DNA of 64,000 nt from Clostridia bacterium (GTDB lineage: Bacteria > Bacillota > Clostridia > Christensenellales > Aristaeellaceae), in the NCBI GenBank assembly GCA_017430225.1, contig JAFRNK010000065.1:44743-108742 (forward strand), read 5' to 3'. The notes beneath the pieces are model-generated. The model searched no databases. It was not told the DNA's origin and saw only the letters and a list, made by a program, of their open reading frames with translations. The position numbers were made by a program, and so were the translations under genes. Positions 1 through 8,218 of this stretch are shown here, one piece after another (the first letter of the stretch is position 1; every line of letters begins with the position of its first letter).

Positions 1-98
1 TTCGCGATTTCGCGGTCCGACATATCCGAATTACGATCTGATTCACCCGCAGACTGCACAGACTTATCAAACCTGGTGATTGATGTAACCTCCAGCAT
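1..98 (-). CDS. Possible 5' end of a gene cut by the left window edge
   Basis: A reading frame on the minus strand is open from the window edge to about position 131. The likeliest start is the ATG at 98, because GAGGGGG lies about 8 nt upstream of it; the ATG codons at 131 and 119 have no ribosome binding site. The visible peptide is about 32 residues, polar, begins MLEVTSITRF and matches no family I know. It may be a real gene running out of the window or a chance frame. Confidence 0.3.
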   Translation of the reverse strand, partial: MLEVTSITRFDKSVQSAGESDRNSDMSDREIA

Positions 99-131
99 AA
101 CAGGTGCCCCCTCGAACATTGTTTTGTTCAT

Positions 132-287
132 TTTACAGCAATATCTTTCGTAACACCATGGTTAATTTGGTAATAATTTGTTCATTTTTTCTTAATATCT
201 GTTCATAAATGCCGACGCCATCAAGGTTCTGAGCATGTCATCCTGTTTTGAGAATTTTTTTTATTTTCGGAAAAAATAAGACCGGCG
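132..287. other. AT-rich intergenic stretch with no recognisable feature
   Basis: This stretch separates the possible minus-strand gene from the sigma factor control region. It is rich in A and T (runs of T around 186-192 and 255-263) and I see no convincing promoter, hairpin or reading frame in it. Confidence 0.5.
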
Positions 288-333
288 TGATAAATCGCTG
301 ATCTCCGGCGTCTAATATGTGTAACGTTACACA
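288..333 (+). promoter_or_regulatory. Candidate autoregulated sigma-factor promoter with a 16-bp palindrome
   Basis: The sequence TGTGTAACGTTACACA at 318-333 is a perfect 16-bp palindrome, 20 bases before the GTG start of the sigma factor. Upstream are TGATAA (288-293) and CGTC (309-312), an arrangement like ECF-type promoters, and TAATAT (313-318) could be a -10 box. The palindrome would overlap or follow the transcription start and so looks like an operator. The promoter type is inferred only. Confidence 0.4.
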
Positions 334-353
334 GCATTGAAGGAGAGTAAGCC

Positions 354-815
354 GTGGACAAGGAACGTTTCATCGCGGAGATCGAAGCCTGCTCGGACAT
401 GATGTACCGGGTAGCCTGGTCGATCCTGCGGAACGACGCCGACTGCGAGGACGCGCTGCAGGAAGCGGCGCTGAAAGCATGGGAAAAACGAAGCAGGCTG
501 CGGGAGGAGCGGTATTTCCGCACCTGGATCACCCGCATCCTGATCAACGCGTGTTACGACACACAGAGAAAACGCCGGCGGACCGTTCCACTGGATGAGA
601 TTCCCGAACAAACGGCTGCATCCGCCCCCGATACCGCCTTGGCAATGGCGCTCGAAGCGATTCCGGAGAAGCTTCGATTGCCGCTGGTCCTCTGCTATTC
701 GGAGGGGATGACCTACGAGGAAGCGGCGTCCGCGCTGCGCATCCCCATAACGACCCTCCGGGGGCGGATCCACCGGGGAAAAAATGAACTCAGAAAGGAG
801 CTGGACGCGGAATGA
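354..815 (+). CDS. ECF-like RNA polymerase sigma-70 family factor
   Basis: A 153-residue protein, the usual size of a minimal two-domain sigma factor. Residues about 9-70 form the sigma-2 domain (YRVAWSILRNDADCEDALQE, then the FRTWITRILINACYD segment), and residues about 95-150 form the sigma-4 helix-turn-helix (YSEGMTYEEAASALRIP, then RGRIHRGKNELRK). It should direct RNA polymerase to a small set of promoters. The GTG start is chosen because GGAGA lies just before it. The next gene overlaps by 4 bp (ATGA) and encodes a single-span membrane protein, the classic sigma/anti-sigma layout. Its signal and targets cannot be read from the sequence. Confidence 0.88.
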   Translation: MDKERFIAEIEACSDMMYRVAWSILRNDADCEDALQEAALKAWEKRSRLREERYFRTWITRILINACYDTQRKRRRTVPLDEIPEQTAASAPDTALAMALEAIPEKLRLPLVLCYSEGMTYEEAASALRIPITTLRGRIHRGKNELRKELDAE

Positions 816-1951
816 AGCGAGAAATGGAAGAATTGAACCTACGGGACGCTTTCCGGCCGATGCCGCAACCGTGCCGCAATGCCCTCATGCGCGCCGCACG
901 CTCCGTCAAGGAGGAGGAAAAACCCGTGAAACACGTTACTTTCAGAGCCGTACTCATCGCGGCGTGTATCATCATCGCTACCGCAGCAGCCGCCATGGCT
1001 GCTGGAAGCATTTTCGGATGGACAGATTTCTTCTTAGCCTTTCATCACGATACCACTGTTCCTCGGGCAGCTAAAGAAATCATGGACAGCACCGAAGAAC
1101 AGACCTTTACGCTCGGGCCTGTGACCTTTAAAGTGCAGACCCTGTTTGCAGATCGGCACATCGCTATGGCTACCACACAAATCACCATGACGGACGGCAG
1201 CAAAGCGCTGCTGTGCATGGATGCCGCGCAGGGTGACGCCATCTGTGCCAACGGGACAAACAGCACCGCGCTGGCAGAGAAACTCGGCCTTGATCCCACC
1301 ATGAACTGGATGGAGGCAGCCAGGACCCTGAATTGCCCGCTGTACTGCGTACGCGCGGTTCTGGACATTTCAGCGGATTACGCCGGCGGTGAGGGCATGG
1401 AAGACGCCCTGTATGATGAAAAAGGCTGCTTTGTGGATTTCAGCCTGCTGACGCTGAACAGCAGCGCCGTCGGCAGCGAATTGCCGCTCAGAATGTTCCT
1501 GCGCACAGCGGAAATCGACCTTGAAACCGGAGACGAGAAAAACGTACTCTCCAACCGGGTAACCATCAGCATCAGAGTGGCACAGCCCATGGCTGAACAA
1601 GACTATCACTGGCAGGGCGAATACTCCGTCAGCGGTCTCAAGCTGGACGCCGTCCATAGCGAATTGACCGCCGCCGGGCTGTATCTGTTCACTGGTTTCA
1701 CCGCGCAGGACGGGATGAGCCCGGAAGATTTCTATGAAGTACAGCTGATCCCCGTCTGGTACGACGCGCGGGGCAATGACTATCCCTGGGGTATGAACCT
1801 GAGTTACGAGATCAACACCGACGAATGGCCCCGCGTCTCCATGATGGGCCTGATCTCCGTGGACAGCATTCCCGACACACTGGTCCTGGCTCTTGAAGAC
1901 GATAATGCACCCGATCAGAATAACGTAGAGCGGATCACGCTCACCAAGTAA
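812..1951 (+). CDS. Membrane-anchored probable anti-sigma factor (DUF4179-like layout)
   Basis: A 379-residue protein with a short cytosolic N-terminus (about 45 residues), one membrane span at about 46-66 (AVLIAACIIIATAAAAMAAG) and a large C-terminal domain expected outside the cell. It overlaps the sigma factor by 4 bp, so the two are co-translated. The likely role is to hold the sigma factor inactive until the outer domain senses a signal. No zinc-finger anti-sigma motif is seen in the N-terminus, so the binding mode is unclear. The outer domain is not recognised beyond resemblance in layout to Bacillota anti-sigma proteins of the DUF4179 type. A terminator follows at 1975-2005. Confidence 0.65.
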   Translation: MKREMEELNLRDAFRPMPQPCRNALMRAARSVKEEEKPVKHVTFRAVLIAACIIIATAAAAMAAGSIFGWTDFFLAFHHDTTVPRAAKEIMDSTEEQTFTLGPVTFKVQTLFADRHIAMATTQITMTDGSKALLCMDAAQGDAICANGTNSTALAEKLGLDPTMNWMEAARTLNCPLYCVRAVLDISADYAGGEGMEDALYDEKGCFVDFSLLTLNSSAVGSELPLRMFLRTAEIDLETGDEKNVLSNRVTISIRVAQPMAEQDYHWQGEYSVSGLKLDAVHSELTAAGLYLFTGFTAQDGMSPEDFYEVQLIPVWYDARGNDYPWGMNLSYEINTDEWPRVSMMGLISVDSIPDTLVLALEDDNAPDQNNVERITLTK

Positions 1952-1974
1952 ACCGCTTCATTATCAGTGCAAAC

Positions 1975-2005
1975 GGCCTCCGCTCAACCGGGCGGAGGCC
2001 ATTTT
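1975..2005. terminator. Bidirectional terminator between anti-sigma gene and livF
   Basis: Perfect 9-bp stem GGCCTCCGC (1975-1983) with GCGGAGGCC (1992-2000), 8-nt loop, followed on the plus strand by ATTTTT. It lies between two convergent genes and probably stops transcription from both sides. Confidence 0.8.
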
Positions 2006-2021
2006 TGAATCATTCTATTTA

Positions 2022-2750
2022 TCAGGACCCAAGATACGCCTTCTGTACCGCGTCGTTGTGCAGCAATTCGGAGGCGCGGCCCTGCATGGTGATAAGACCC
2101 GTTTCCATGACGTACGCACGGTCGGCGACTTGAAGCGCCATCTGCGCGTTCTGCTCGACCAGCAGGATGGTCACGCCGGATTCGTGCAGTTCCTTGATGA
2201 TTTCAAAGATCTGCTCGACCAGGATCGGCGCAAGGCCCATGGAGGGTTCGTCGAGCATCAGCAGGCGCGGACGGCTCATCAGGGCGCGGGCCATGGTCAG
2301 CATCTGCTGCTCACCGCCGGAAAGGGTGCCGCCGATCTGCTTTTCGCGCTCCTTCAGGCGCGGGAAGCGCTGGAACATTTCCTCCAGTGATTCGGCGATC
2401 TCCGCCGCCGGACGGCTGTAGGCGCCCATTTCCAGGTTCTCTCTCACAGTCATCTGCTGGAAGATGCGCCGTCCTTCGGGGCAAAGAGAAAGGCCACGGC
2501 TGACCATCTTCGAAGCGCTTATGCCGTTGATGTTCATTCCGTTCAGTTCCACGGTACCCTGCCGCGGGCGCAGCAGGCCGACGATCGTGTTCAGGGTGGT
2601 GGACTTTCCTGCGCCGTTAGCGCCGATCAGCGTGACGATCTCGTTGTCATAAACCTCCAGGGAAATGCCCTTGATCGCGTGGATCGCGCCGTAATACACA
2701 TGGATATCATTGACTTTCAGAAGCGGAGATTTCTGATTGGCTTCACTCAT
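2022..2750 (-). CDS. livF: Branched-chain amino acid ABC transporter ATP-binding protein LivF
   Basis: A 242-residue ABC ATPase of the LivF type, one of two ATPases that power uptake of leucine, isoleucine and valine across the membrane. Walker A is GANGAGKST (about residues 43-51), the signature is LSGGEQQ, and Walker B is LLMLDEPSMGL. The length is typical. Its start overlaps the stop of livG by 4 bp, and it is the last gene of livKHMGF. The short C-terminus without a regulatory domain fits LivF rather than a general ABC ATPase. Confidence 0.93.
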   Translation of the reverse strand: MSEANQKSPLLKVNDIHVYYGAIHAIKGISLEVYDNEIVTLIGANGAGKSTTLNTIVGLLRPRQGTVELNGMNINGISASKMVSRGLSLCPEGRRIFQQMTVRENLEMGAYSRPAAEIAESLEEMFQRFPRLKEREKQIGGTLSGGEQQMLTMARALMSRPRLLMLDEPSMGLAPILVEQIFEIIKELHESGVTILLVEQNAQMALQVADRAYVMETGLITMQGRASELLHNDAVQKAYLGS

Positions 2751-3613
2751 TTCGCCGCCTCCTTTTTCTTGCCCAGATAGGCTTCGATGACGACGGGGTT
2801 CGCCTGGATCTCATCCGCGGTGCCCTTGGCGATGACACGCCCGAAGTTGAGCACGCAGATGCCCTCACATACGCCCATGACCAGGCTCATATCATGCTCG
2901 ATCAGCAGAATGGCGATCTGGAAGCGGTCACGGATCTTCGCGATGTTCTCCATCAGCTCTTCCGTCTCGTGGGGATTCATGCCCGCGGCGGGCTCATCCA
3001 ACAGCAGGAGCTTCGGGTCTGTCGCCAGCGCACGCACAATCTCCAGCCGGCGCTGCACGCCGTAAGGCAGGCTGCCCGACACCTCGTCCGCCAGGTCCTG
3101 CATGCCGAAGATGTCCAGGAGCTCCATAGCTTTCTCATGCTGGCGCTTTTCCTGTTTCCAGTAGCGCGGCAGGCGGAGGATGCCGCTGAACATATCGTAT
3201 TTGATCTGGTTGTGCAGGCCGATGCGCACGTTCTCCTCCACCGTCATCTTGTCGAAGAGGCGGATGTTCTGGAAGGTACGGGCGATGCCCAGTTTGCTGG
3301 CCTGGACGATGCTCATGCCGTGCAGGTCCTTGCCGTTGATCAGCACGGCGCCCGTCGTCGGCTCATACACCTTGGTCAGCAGATTGAAGACTGTCGTCTT
3401 GCCCGCGCCGTTGGGGCCGATCAGGCCGGCGATCTCCGTCTTGCCGATGGTCAGGTTAAAATCGTCCACGGCTTTCAGGCCACCGAATTCGATGCCCAGG
3501 TGGCGCGTTTCCAGAACGGGGATTTCGTCGACGTCGCGCTCCGGTACGATGGCGTTGGTCGGCACCGGAACCATCTTGGTTCCGGCGCGATGTTTTTTGA
3601 CCTGCTCGCTCAT
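2747..3613 (-). CDS. livG: Branched-chain amino acid ABC transporter ATP-binding protein LivG
   Basis: A 288-residue ABC ATPase. Walker A is GPNGAGKTT, the signature region is LPYGVQRRLEI, where SGG is replaced by PYG as is common in LivG, and Walker B is LLLLDEPAAGMNP. The C-terminal tail contains the LivG-like VLNFGRVIAKG segment. It has an N-terminal extension of about 30 residues before the ABC core, longer than usual. It overlaps both livM (4 bp upstream) and livF (4 bp downstream), indicating tight co-translation. Confidence 0.93.
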   Translation of the reverse strand: MSEQVKKHRAGTKMVPVPTNAIVPERDVDEIPVLETRHLGIEFGGLKAVDDFNLTIGKTEIAGLIGPNGAGKTTVFNLLTKVYEPTTGAVLINGKDLHGMSIVQASKLGIARTFQNIRLFDKMTVEENVRIGLHNQIKYDMFSGILRLPRYWKQEKRQHEKAMELLDIFGMQDLADEVSGSLPYGVQRRLEIVRALATDPKLLLLDEPAAGMNPHETEELMENIAKIRDRFQIAILLIEHDMSLVMGVCEGICVLNFGRVIAKGTADEIQANPVVIEAYLGKKKEAAK

Positions 3614-4692
3614 TGCGCGTCACCTCCCGTCTGTTTCAGAAGCTCCGCTGCGTTCTTTTTACGGAACAGCCGTTTCACCGGCGCGATCAGGCGGTCCAGG
3701 AAGGTGCGGATCGTCGGGTTGTTGGTAGTCAGCATGATCACGATCAGCAGCACCGCGTACACCAGCATGCGATACTGGCCGAAGTCGCGGAGCATTTCCG
3801 GCAGCACGGTGAGGGCCGTCGCGGCGATGACCGCGCCGAGCGTGTTGCCGATGCCGCCCAGCACCACGAAGACCAGCACGTTGATGGACTGGTCGAACTT
3901 GAATTTAGAAGCCACCAGCGTACTGTAGTTGAGGCCGTACAGCGCCCCCGCCATACCGGCCATGATCGCGCTGGTGACAAAGGCCATCATCCGGTACTTG
4001 GTGATATTGATGCCCACGGATTCCGCCGCGATGCGCGCGTCGCGGATGGCCATGATGGCGCGGCCGGAACGGCTGTTGATCAGGTTCAGGATTACCACCA
4101 GGGCAATGATGATCAGGATGAAGCCCGCGGTGAAGGTCGCGATCTTCTTGACGCCCACCGCGCCGTTGGGGCCGTTCAGCAGCAGCGTGCCGGGCAGTTT
4201 GTTGTTCAGGAAGCCGAAATAAAGGCCCTGCCCTTCCACGGAGACGTATACGCAGTCCATGACGTTGCGGATGATCTCACCGAAAGCCAGCGTCACGATG
4301 GCCAGATAGTCGCCCTTCAGGCGCAGTACGGGGATGCCGATCAGCACGCCGGCAACGCCGGCCAACAGGCCGCCCGCCGCCATGGCGAGCACCAGGCGCA
4401 GGGTCACGTCCTCCATCTGAAAAGCGTTCAGCAGCCAGCCGGACACCACGATGCCTGTAAACGCGCCGACGCTCATAAAGCCGGCATGACCCAGGCTCAG
4501 TTCGCCGGAAATGCCCACCACCAGGTTCAGAGAAACCGCCATGACGATCCAGCAGCAGATGGGGATGAGCTGGTTCCTGAGGGAGCGGGTCATCTGCCCG
4601 GTGCTGATCATGTACTGGCAGATCAGGAACGCCGCGATGACCAGGCCAAAGGTGACCGCGTTGTAAATCAGTTTCTTTCTCTTCGCTCTCAT
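3610..4692 (-). CDS. livM: Branched-chain amino acid ABC transporter permease LivM
   Basis: A permease of about 360 residues with many membrane spans and the LivM signature region ELSLGHAGFMSVGAFTG near residues 65-80. It forms the inner-membrane channel with LivH. The ATG at 4692 is preferred because GAGGTGA lies 6 nt before it; a GTG at 4701 is in frame but has a poor ribosome binding site. The C-terminal tail (KRLFRKKNAAELLKQTGGD) is basic and cytosolic. It lies between livH and livG without a gap. Confidence 0.92.
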   Translation of the reverse strand: MRAKRKKLIYNAVTFGLVIAAFLICQYMISTGQMTRSLRNQLIPICCWIVMAVSLNLVVGISGELSLGHAGFMSVGAFTGIVVSGWLLNAFQMEDVTLRLVLAMAAGGLLAGVAGVLIGIPVLRLKGDYLAIVTLAFGEIIRNVMDCVYVSVEGQGLYFGFLNNKLPGTLLLNGPNGAVGVKKIATFTAGFILIIIALVVILNLINSRSGRAIMAIRDARIAAESVGINITKYRMMAFVTSAIMAGMAGALYGLNYSTLVASKFKFDQSINVLVFVVLGGIGNTLGAVIAATALTVLPEMLRDFGQYRMLVYAVLLIVIMLTTNNPTIRTFLDRLIAPVKRLFRKKNAAELLKQTGGDAQ

Positions 4693-4702
4693 GCCGCTCA
4701 CC

Positions 4703-5587
4703 TCACACTTTCTCCCGGATCTGCTTGCCCAGCAGGCCGGTCGGCTTGACGAGCAGCACCACGATCAGCACCGCGAACACGATGGCGTCTGCCAGCTGCG
4801 TGGAAATGTAAGCCCTGCTCAGAATCTCAATGATACCCAGCAGCAAGCCGCCCACCATGGCGCCCGGAATCGAGCCGATGCCGCCGAATACCGCAGCAGT
4901 GAACGCCTTGATGCCCGGCATGGAACCCGTGTAGGGGTCAAAAATCGGGTAGGCGGAGCACAGCAGCACACCGGCGATGGCCGCCAGCGCGGAGCCGATG
5001 GCAAAGGTGAGCGAGATCGTACGGTTCACGCTGATGCCCATCAGTTCGGCAGCGCCGCGGTCCTCGGAAACGCAGCGCATGGCCTTGCCCAGCTTGGTCC
5101 GGTTGATGAACAGGGTCAGCAGCACCATGATCACGACGTTCGCCAGGATGGTCACCAGCGTAACGCCGCTGATTTTCAGCTGTCCGCCGAACAGGGAAAT
5201 CCCCGGCATCCCGATGATCTGCGCCGGGTAGTTCTTGGGATCGGACTTGAAGATCAGCAGGGCGAGGTTCTGCAGCAGGTAGCTCATACCGATGGCGGTG
5301 ATCAGTACCGCCAGGGAGGTCGCCTGCCTGAGAGGCCGGTAAGCGGTGCCCTCGATCACGACGCCCAGGACGGTACAGAAGACCATGGCCGCCAGGATCG
5401 AAACCACCGGCGGAAGCCCCCAGTACTGGAACGCGCAGAAAGATACGTACGCGCCGACCATAATGACGTCGCCGTGCGCGAAGTTCAGCATCTTGGCGAT
5501 GCCGTACACCATGGTATAGCCCAGCGCGATAATGGCGTAGATGCTGCCCAGGCTCAGGCCGTTCACCAGGTTGGAAAGAAAGAACAT
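4703..5587 (-). CDS. livH: Branched-chain amino acid ABC transporter permease LivH
   Basis: A permease of about 294 residues. It starts MFFLSNLVNGLSLGSIYAI and carries the LivH motif GYTMVYGIAKMLNFAHGD, which is diagnostic. The frame is open 24 codons further upstream, but the ATG at 5587 has GGGTGA just before it and gives the normal family length. A hairpin and a possible promoter lie between this gene and livK, so livHMGF may be made at a lower level than the binding protein. Confidence 0.92.
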   Translation of the reverse strand: MFFLSNLVNGLSLGSIYAIIALGYTMVYGIAKMLNFAHGDVIMVGAYVSFCAFQYWGLPPVVSILAAMVFCTVLGVVIEGTAYRPLRQATSLAVLITAIGMSYLLQNLALLIFKSDPKNYPAQIIGMPGISLFGGQLKISGVTLVTILANVVIMVLLTLFINRTKLGKAMRCVSEDRGAAELMGISVNRTISLTFAIGSALAAIAGVLLCSAYPIFDPYTGSMPGIKAFTAAVFGGIGSIPGAMVGGLLLGIIEILSRAYISTQLADAIVFAVLIVVLLVKPTGLLGKQIREKV

Positions 5588-5647
5588 CGAATCACCCGTT
5601 TCCCGGAGTCCGCGCGCACCCGCCGCGGAACCCCTATTTACAAAACG

Positions 5648-5683
5648 ATTATAAGGCAATCAGCATCAGCGGATACCGCTGAT
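5648..5683 (-). promoter_or_regulatory. Possible internal livH promoter with operator-like palindrome
   Basis: On the minus strand TATAAT (5653 down to 5648) has only a weak -35 box at normal distance. Overlapping that -35 position is an inverted repeat, ATCAGCGG-ATA-CCGCTGAT (5665-5683). It could be an operator controlling the livHMGF half of the operon. The palindrome is seen directly; the promoter is inferred. Confidence 0.45.
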
Positions 5684-5735
5684 ACTGGTTACCCTATCCT
5701 ATCATATCCTGTGTTTGGTTGTAAAGCAAAAAAGC

Positions 5736-5767
5736 AGCCCGGATCCGGTTCCCGCCGGACCCGGACT
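5736..5767 (-). terminator. Terminator or attenuator after livK
   Basis: A 13-bp stem (5736-5748 with 5755-5767, two G-U pairs in the minus-strand RNA) with a 6-nt loop is followed by six T on the minus strand. It sits 8 bases after the livK stop and before livH, so it probably lets only part of the transcripts continue. This is the usual way a binding protein is made in excess over its permeases. Confidence 0.75.
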
Positions 5768-5775
5768 GTACAGAA

Positions 5776-6912
5776 TTACTTGTTGAAGCCCACGTAAGCG
5801 CCGTTCTGGATGATGACGGCGGTGGGGGTCTTGGTCACTTCGCCGTTGGCGGACCAGGTCATGGTGCCGGTCACGCCCTCGACGGTGATTTCCTGCATGG
5901 CCGCGATCATGGCGTCGCAGATATCCGCGTAGGTGGCGCCGTTCTGTACGCCGGCCTTTTCGGCGGCGGCGACCAGCGCGTACACGCCGTCATAGGCGTC
6001 CGCCGCGAACTGGTTCGGGATTTCACCGTACTGGGCCTGATAGGTCGCGACGAAGTTCTTGGTCTTCTCGTCCTGCGCGTCGGCAGAGAAGGGGGTCAGC
6101 AGCAGCACGCCCTCGGCCAGGCTGGTATCAAAGCCTTCGATGGTCAGGATGCCGTCCATGCCGTCCACGCCGAACCATACCGGCTTGTATTCCACCTGAG
6201 CGGCGGTCTGCAGGATCATGGAAGCAGGGCCGTAGTAGATGGGCAGGAAGACCAGCTCAGCGCCGGCGTTCTTGGCGTCGTTCACCTGCACGGTGAAGTC
6301 CTTGGTGCTGTCGGTGAAGGTCGTTTCGGAAACGACATCGAGGCCCAGTTCCTTGGCCTTGTCGACGAAGGTCTGGTAGATGCCGGTGGAGTACGCGTCG
6401 GCGTTGTTGTAGATCACGGCGACCTTGGTGGGCAGGCCGTTCTGCTTGATGTATTCAGCGGAAGCAGTGCCCTGGGCGGGGTCGGTGAAGCAGACCTGGT
6501 ACATGTTGTCCTTATCGGCGGTGACAGCGGTGGAAGAAGCGGAAGGCGTGAGCATGAACACACGGTCTTCGTACGCTTCAGCGCTCACGGCGATGCAGGG
6601 GGAGGTGGTGGTGGTGCCCAGGATCATCTGCGCGCCGTCGTCCAGTGCCTTGGAATAGGCGTTTACGGACGTTTCCGCATCGTGCGTATCGTCATAGGTG
6701 GTGTATTCCACGCGGTATTTGCCGCCGGCGGCGTTGATTTCGTCCGCGGCGATCTTGCCGCCGTTGCTGGTGGCGTTGCCGTATACGGCAGCCGCGCCGG
6801 TCAGCGGGCCGATGTGGGCGATCTTCAGGGTAATGGCTTCCTCGTCAGCGAGGACAGTCGCACAGGACAGCAGCAGCGCTGCCGCCATCAGCATAGCCAG
6901 CAATTTCTTCAT
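5776..6912 (-). CDS. livK: Branched-chain amino acid ABC transporter substrate-binding protein LivK
   Basis: A 378-residue secreted binding protein. Residues 1-22 form a signal peptide (MKKLLAMLMAAALLLSCATV), followed by a type-I periplasmic binding fold opening LKIAHIGPLTGAAAVYG. The LLSC segment could be a weak lipobox; cleavage after VLA is the alternative. It captures branched-chain amino acids outside the cell and delivers them to LivHM. GGAGG lies before the ATG, and a strong promoter lies at 6994-7022. It is the first gene of the operon. Confidence 0.93.
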   Translation of the reverse strand: MKKLLAMLMAAALLLSCATVLADEEAITLKIAHIGPLTGAAAVYGNATSNGGKIAADEINAAGGKYRVEYTTYDDTHDAETSVNAYSKALDDGAQMILGTTTTSPCIAVSAEAYEDRVFMLTPSASSTAVTADKDNMYQVCFTDPAQGTASAEYIKQNGLPTKVAVIYNNADAYSTGIYQTFVDKAKELGLDVVSETTFTDSTKDFTVQVNDAKNAGAELVFLPIYYGPASMILQTAAQVEYKPVWFGVDGMDGILTIEGFDTSLAEGVLLLTPFSADAQDEKTKNFVATYQAQYGEIPNQFAADAYDGVYALVAAAEKAGVQNGATYADICDAMIAAMQEITVEGVTGTMTWSANGEVTKTPTAVIIQNGAYVGFNK

Positions 6913-6993
6913 GTTCGTTTCCTCCTTCAGAAATGAGACTCAGAATGTATCCGACGGAACGCCAATTAAACCGTTCTGTTGCGGATTTGCCCT

Positions 6994-7022
6994 ATTATAC
7001 GCACGTTCAACGCAATAATCAA
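6994..7022 (-). promoter_or_regulatory. Promoter of livK
   Basis: On the minus strand TTGATT (7022-7017), 17-bp spacer and a perfect TATAAT (6999-6994), about 80 bases before the livK start. It is nearly back to back with the asd promoter, about 30 bp away. Confidence 0.8.
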
Positions 7023-7052
7023 GCAAAACGTCTGTGTTTTTCATGTATTTTG

Positions 7053-7081
7053 TTGTCATCAGCGAAGAAACGTGGTATACT
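7053..7081 (+). promoter_or_regulatory. Promoter of the asd-dapA-dapB operon
   Basis: TTGTCA (7053-7058), 17-bp spacer and TATACT (7076-7081), 34 bases before the asd ATG. The leader is too short to hold a lysine riboswitch, so control by lysine, if any, is at another level. Confidence 0.8.
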
Positions 7082-7115
7082 GCTTCAATCCATCCGAAAG
7101 GCAGGTGCTTAGTCT

Positions 7116-8210
7116 ATGAAGAAGTACAGAGTCGGCGTCATCGGCGCGACAGGTATGGTCGGCCAGCGGTTCGTGACGCTTTTGGAAAATCACCCCTGGT
7201 TCGAGCTCGCCGCGGTCGCAGCCAGCGCCCGCAGCGCGGGAAAGACTTATGAAGAAGCTGTCGGCAGCCGCTGGCTGCTGAAGACGCCGTGCCCGGAATC
7301 CGCAAAGAAAATGATCGTGCTGGACGCCGCTGACGTCGAAAAGGTCGCCGCGCAGGTCGATTTCGTGTTCTGCGCCATTTCCGCCACCAAGGAAGAGACC
7401 CGGAAGCTGGAAGAAGCTTACGCGAAAGCGGAAACGCCCGTCGTGAGCAATAACTCCGCCTGCCGCGGCCTGTCGGACGTGCCCATGCTGATTCCCGAGA
7501 TCAATTACGCGCACACAGGCGTTATCGCGGCACAGCGCCGCCGCCTGGGCTGTGAGCGCGGTTTCATCGCCGTCAAGCCCAACTGCTCCATCCAGAGCTA
7601 CGTGCCGGCGCTGACGCCCCTCCTCCCCTACGGGATCGAGAAGATCTCCGTCTGCACCTACCAGGCCATCAGCGGCGCGGGCAAGACCTTCGAAACCTTC
7701 CCGGAGATCATCGACAACGTGATCCCCTACATCGGCGGCGAGGAAGAAAAGAGCGAGCAGGAACCCCTCAAGATCTGGGGTAGCCTGAACGCGGACGCTT
7801 CCGCCATCGTGCCGGCCGAAAGCCCCGTCATCAGCGCGCAGTGCCTGCGCGTGGCGGCTTCCGACGGTCATATGGCGGCCGTGTCCGTCAGCTTCGCCAA
7901 AAAGCCGGAATTCCAGGAAATGCTGGATGCCTGGGCCAACTGGAAGACCCTGCCCCAGGAGCTGGGCCTGCCCAGTGCCCCCAAGCCCTTCGTGCAGTAC
8001 ATGGCGGAAGACAACCGCCCGCAGACGAAGCTCGACCGCGACTTTGAGCGCGGCATGGGCGTCAGCGTGGGCCGGCTGCGTCCCGACCGCATCTTCGACT
8101 GGCGCTTCGTGTGCCTGTCCCACAACACCCTGCGCGGCGCCGCGGGCGGCGGCGTGCTCTCCGCCGAGCTGCTCTGCGCGCAGAACTATATCCAGCGCAA
8201 GGAATCCTGA
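7116..8210 (+). CDS. asd: Aspartate-semialdehyde dehydrogenase
   Basis: A 364-residue enzyme that reduces aspartyl-4-phosphate to aspartate semialdehyde with NADPH, the branch point to lysine/diaminopimelate and to threonine/methionine. The N-terminus has the nucleotide-binding GATGMVGQRF motif, and the catalytic cysteine is C157 in KPNCSIQ. The C-terminal GMGVSVGRLRPD and LSHNTLRGAAGGGV segments are of the archaeal/fungal subtype rather than the E. coli subtype. dapA follows 8 bases after the stop, and dapB and a MATE gene complete the operon. Confidence 0.95.
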   Translation: MKKYRVGVIGATGMVGQRFVTLLENHPWFELAAVAASARSAGKTYEEAVGSRWLLKTPCPESAKKMIVLDAADVEKVAAQVDFVFCAISATKEETRKLEEAYAKAETPVVSNNSACRGLSDVPMLIPEINYAHTGVIAAQRRRLGCERGFIAVKPNCSIQSYVPALTPLLPYGIEKISVCTYQAISGAGKTFETFPEIIDNVIPYIGGEEEKSEQEPLKIWGSLNADASAIVPAESPVISAQCLRVAASDGHMAAVSVSFAKKPEFQEMLDAWANWKTLPQELGLPSAPKPFVQYMAEDNRPQTKLDRDFERGMGVSVGRLRPDRIFDWRFVCLSHNTLRGAAGGGVLSAELLCAQNYIQRKES

Positions 8211-8218
8211 GGTGATTT

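Noticed and set aside
7082-7115. Lysine riboswitch before asd
   Set aside because: The leader is only about 34 bases, far too short for the lysine aptamer.
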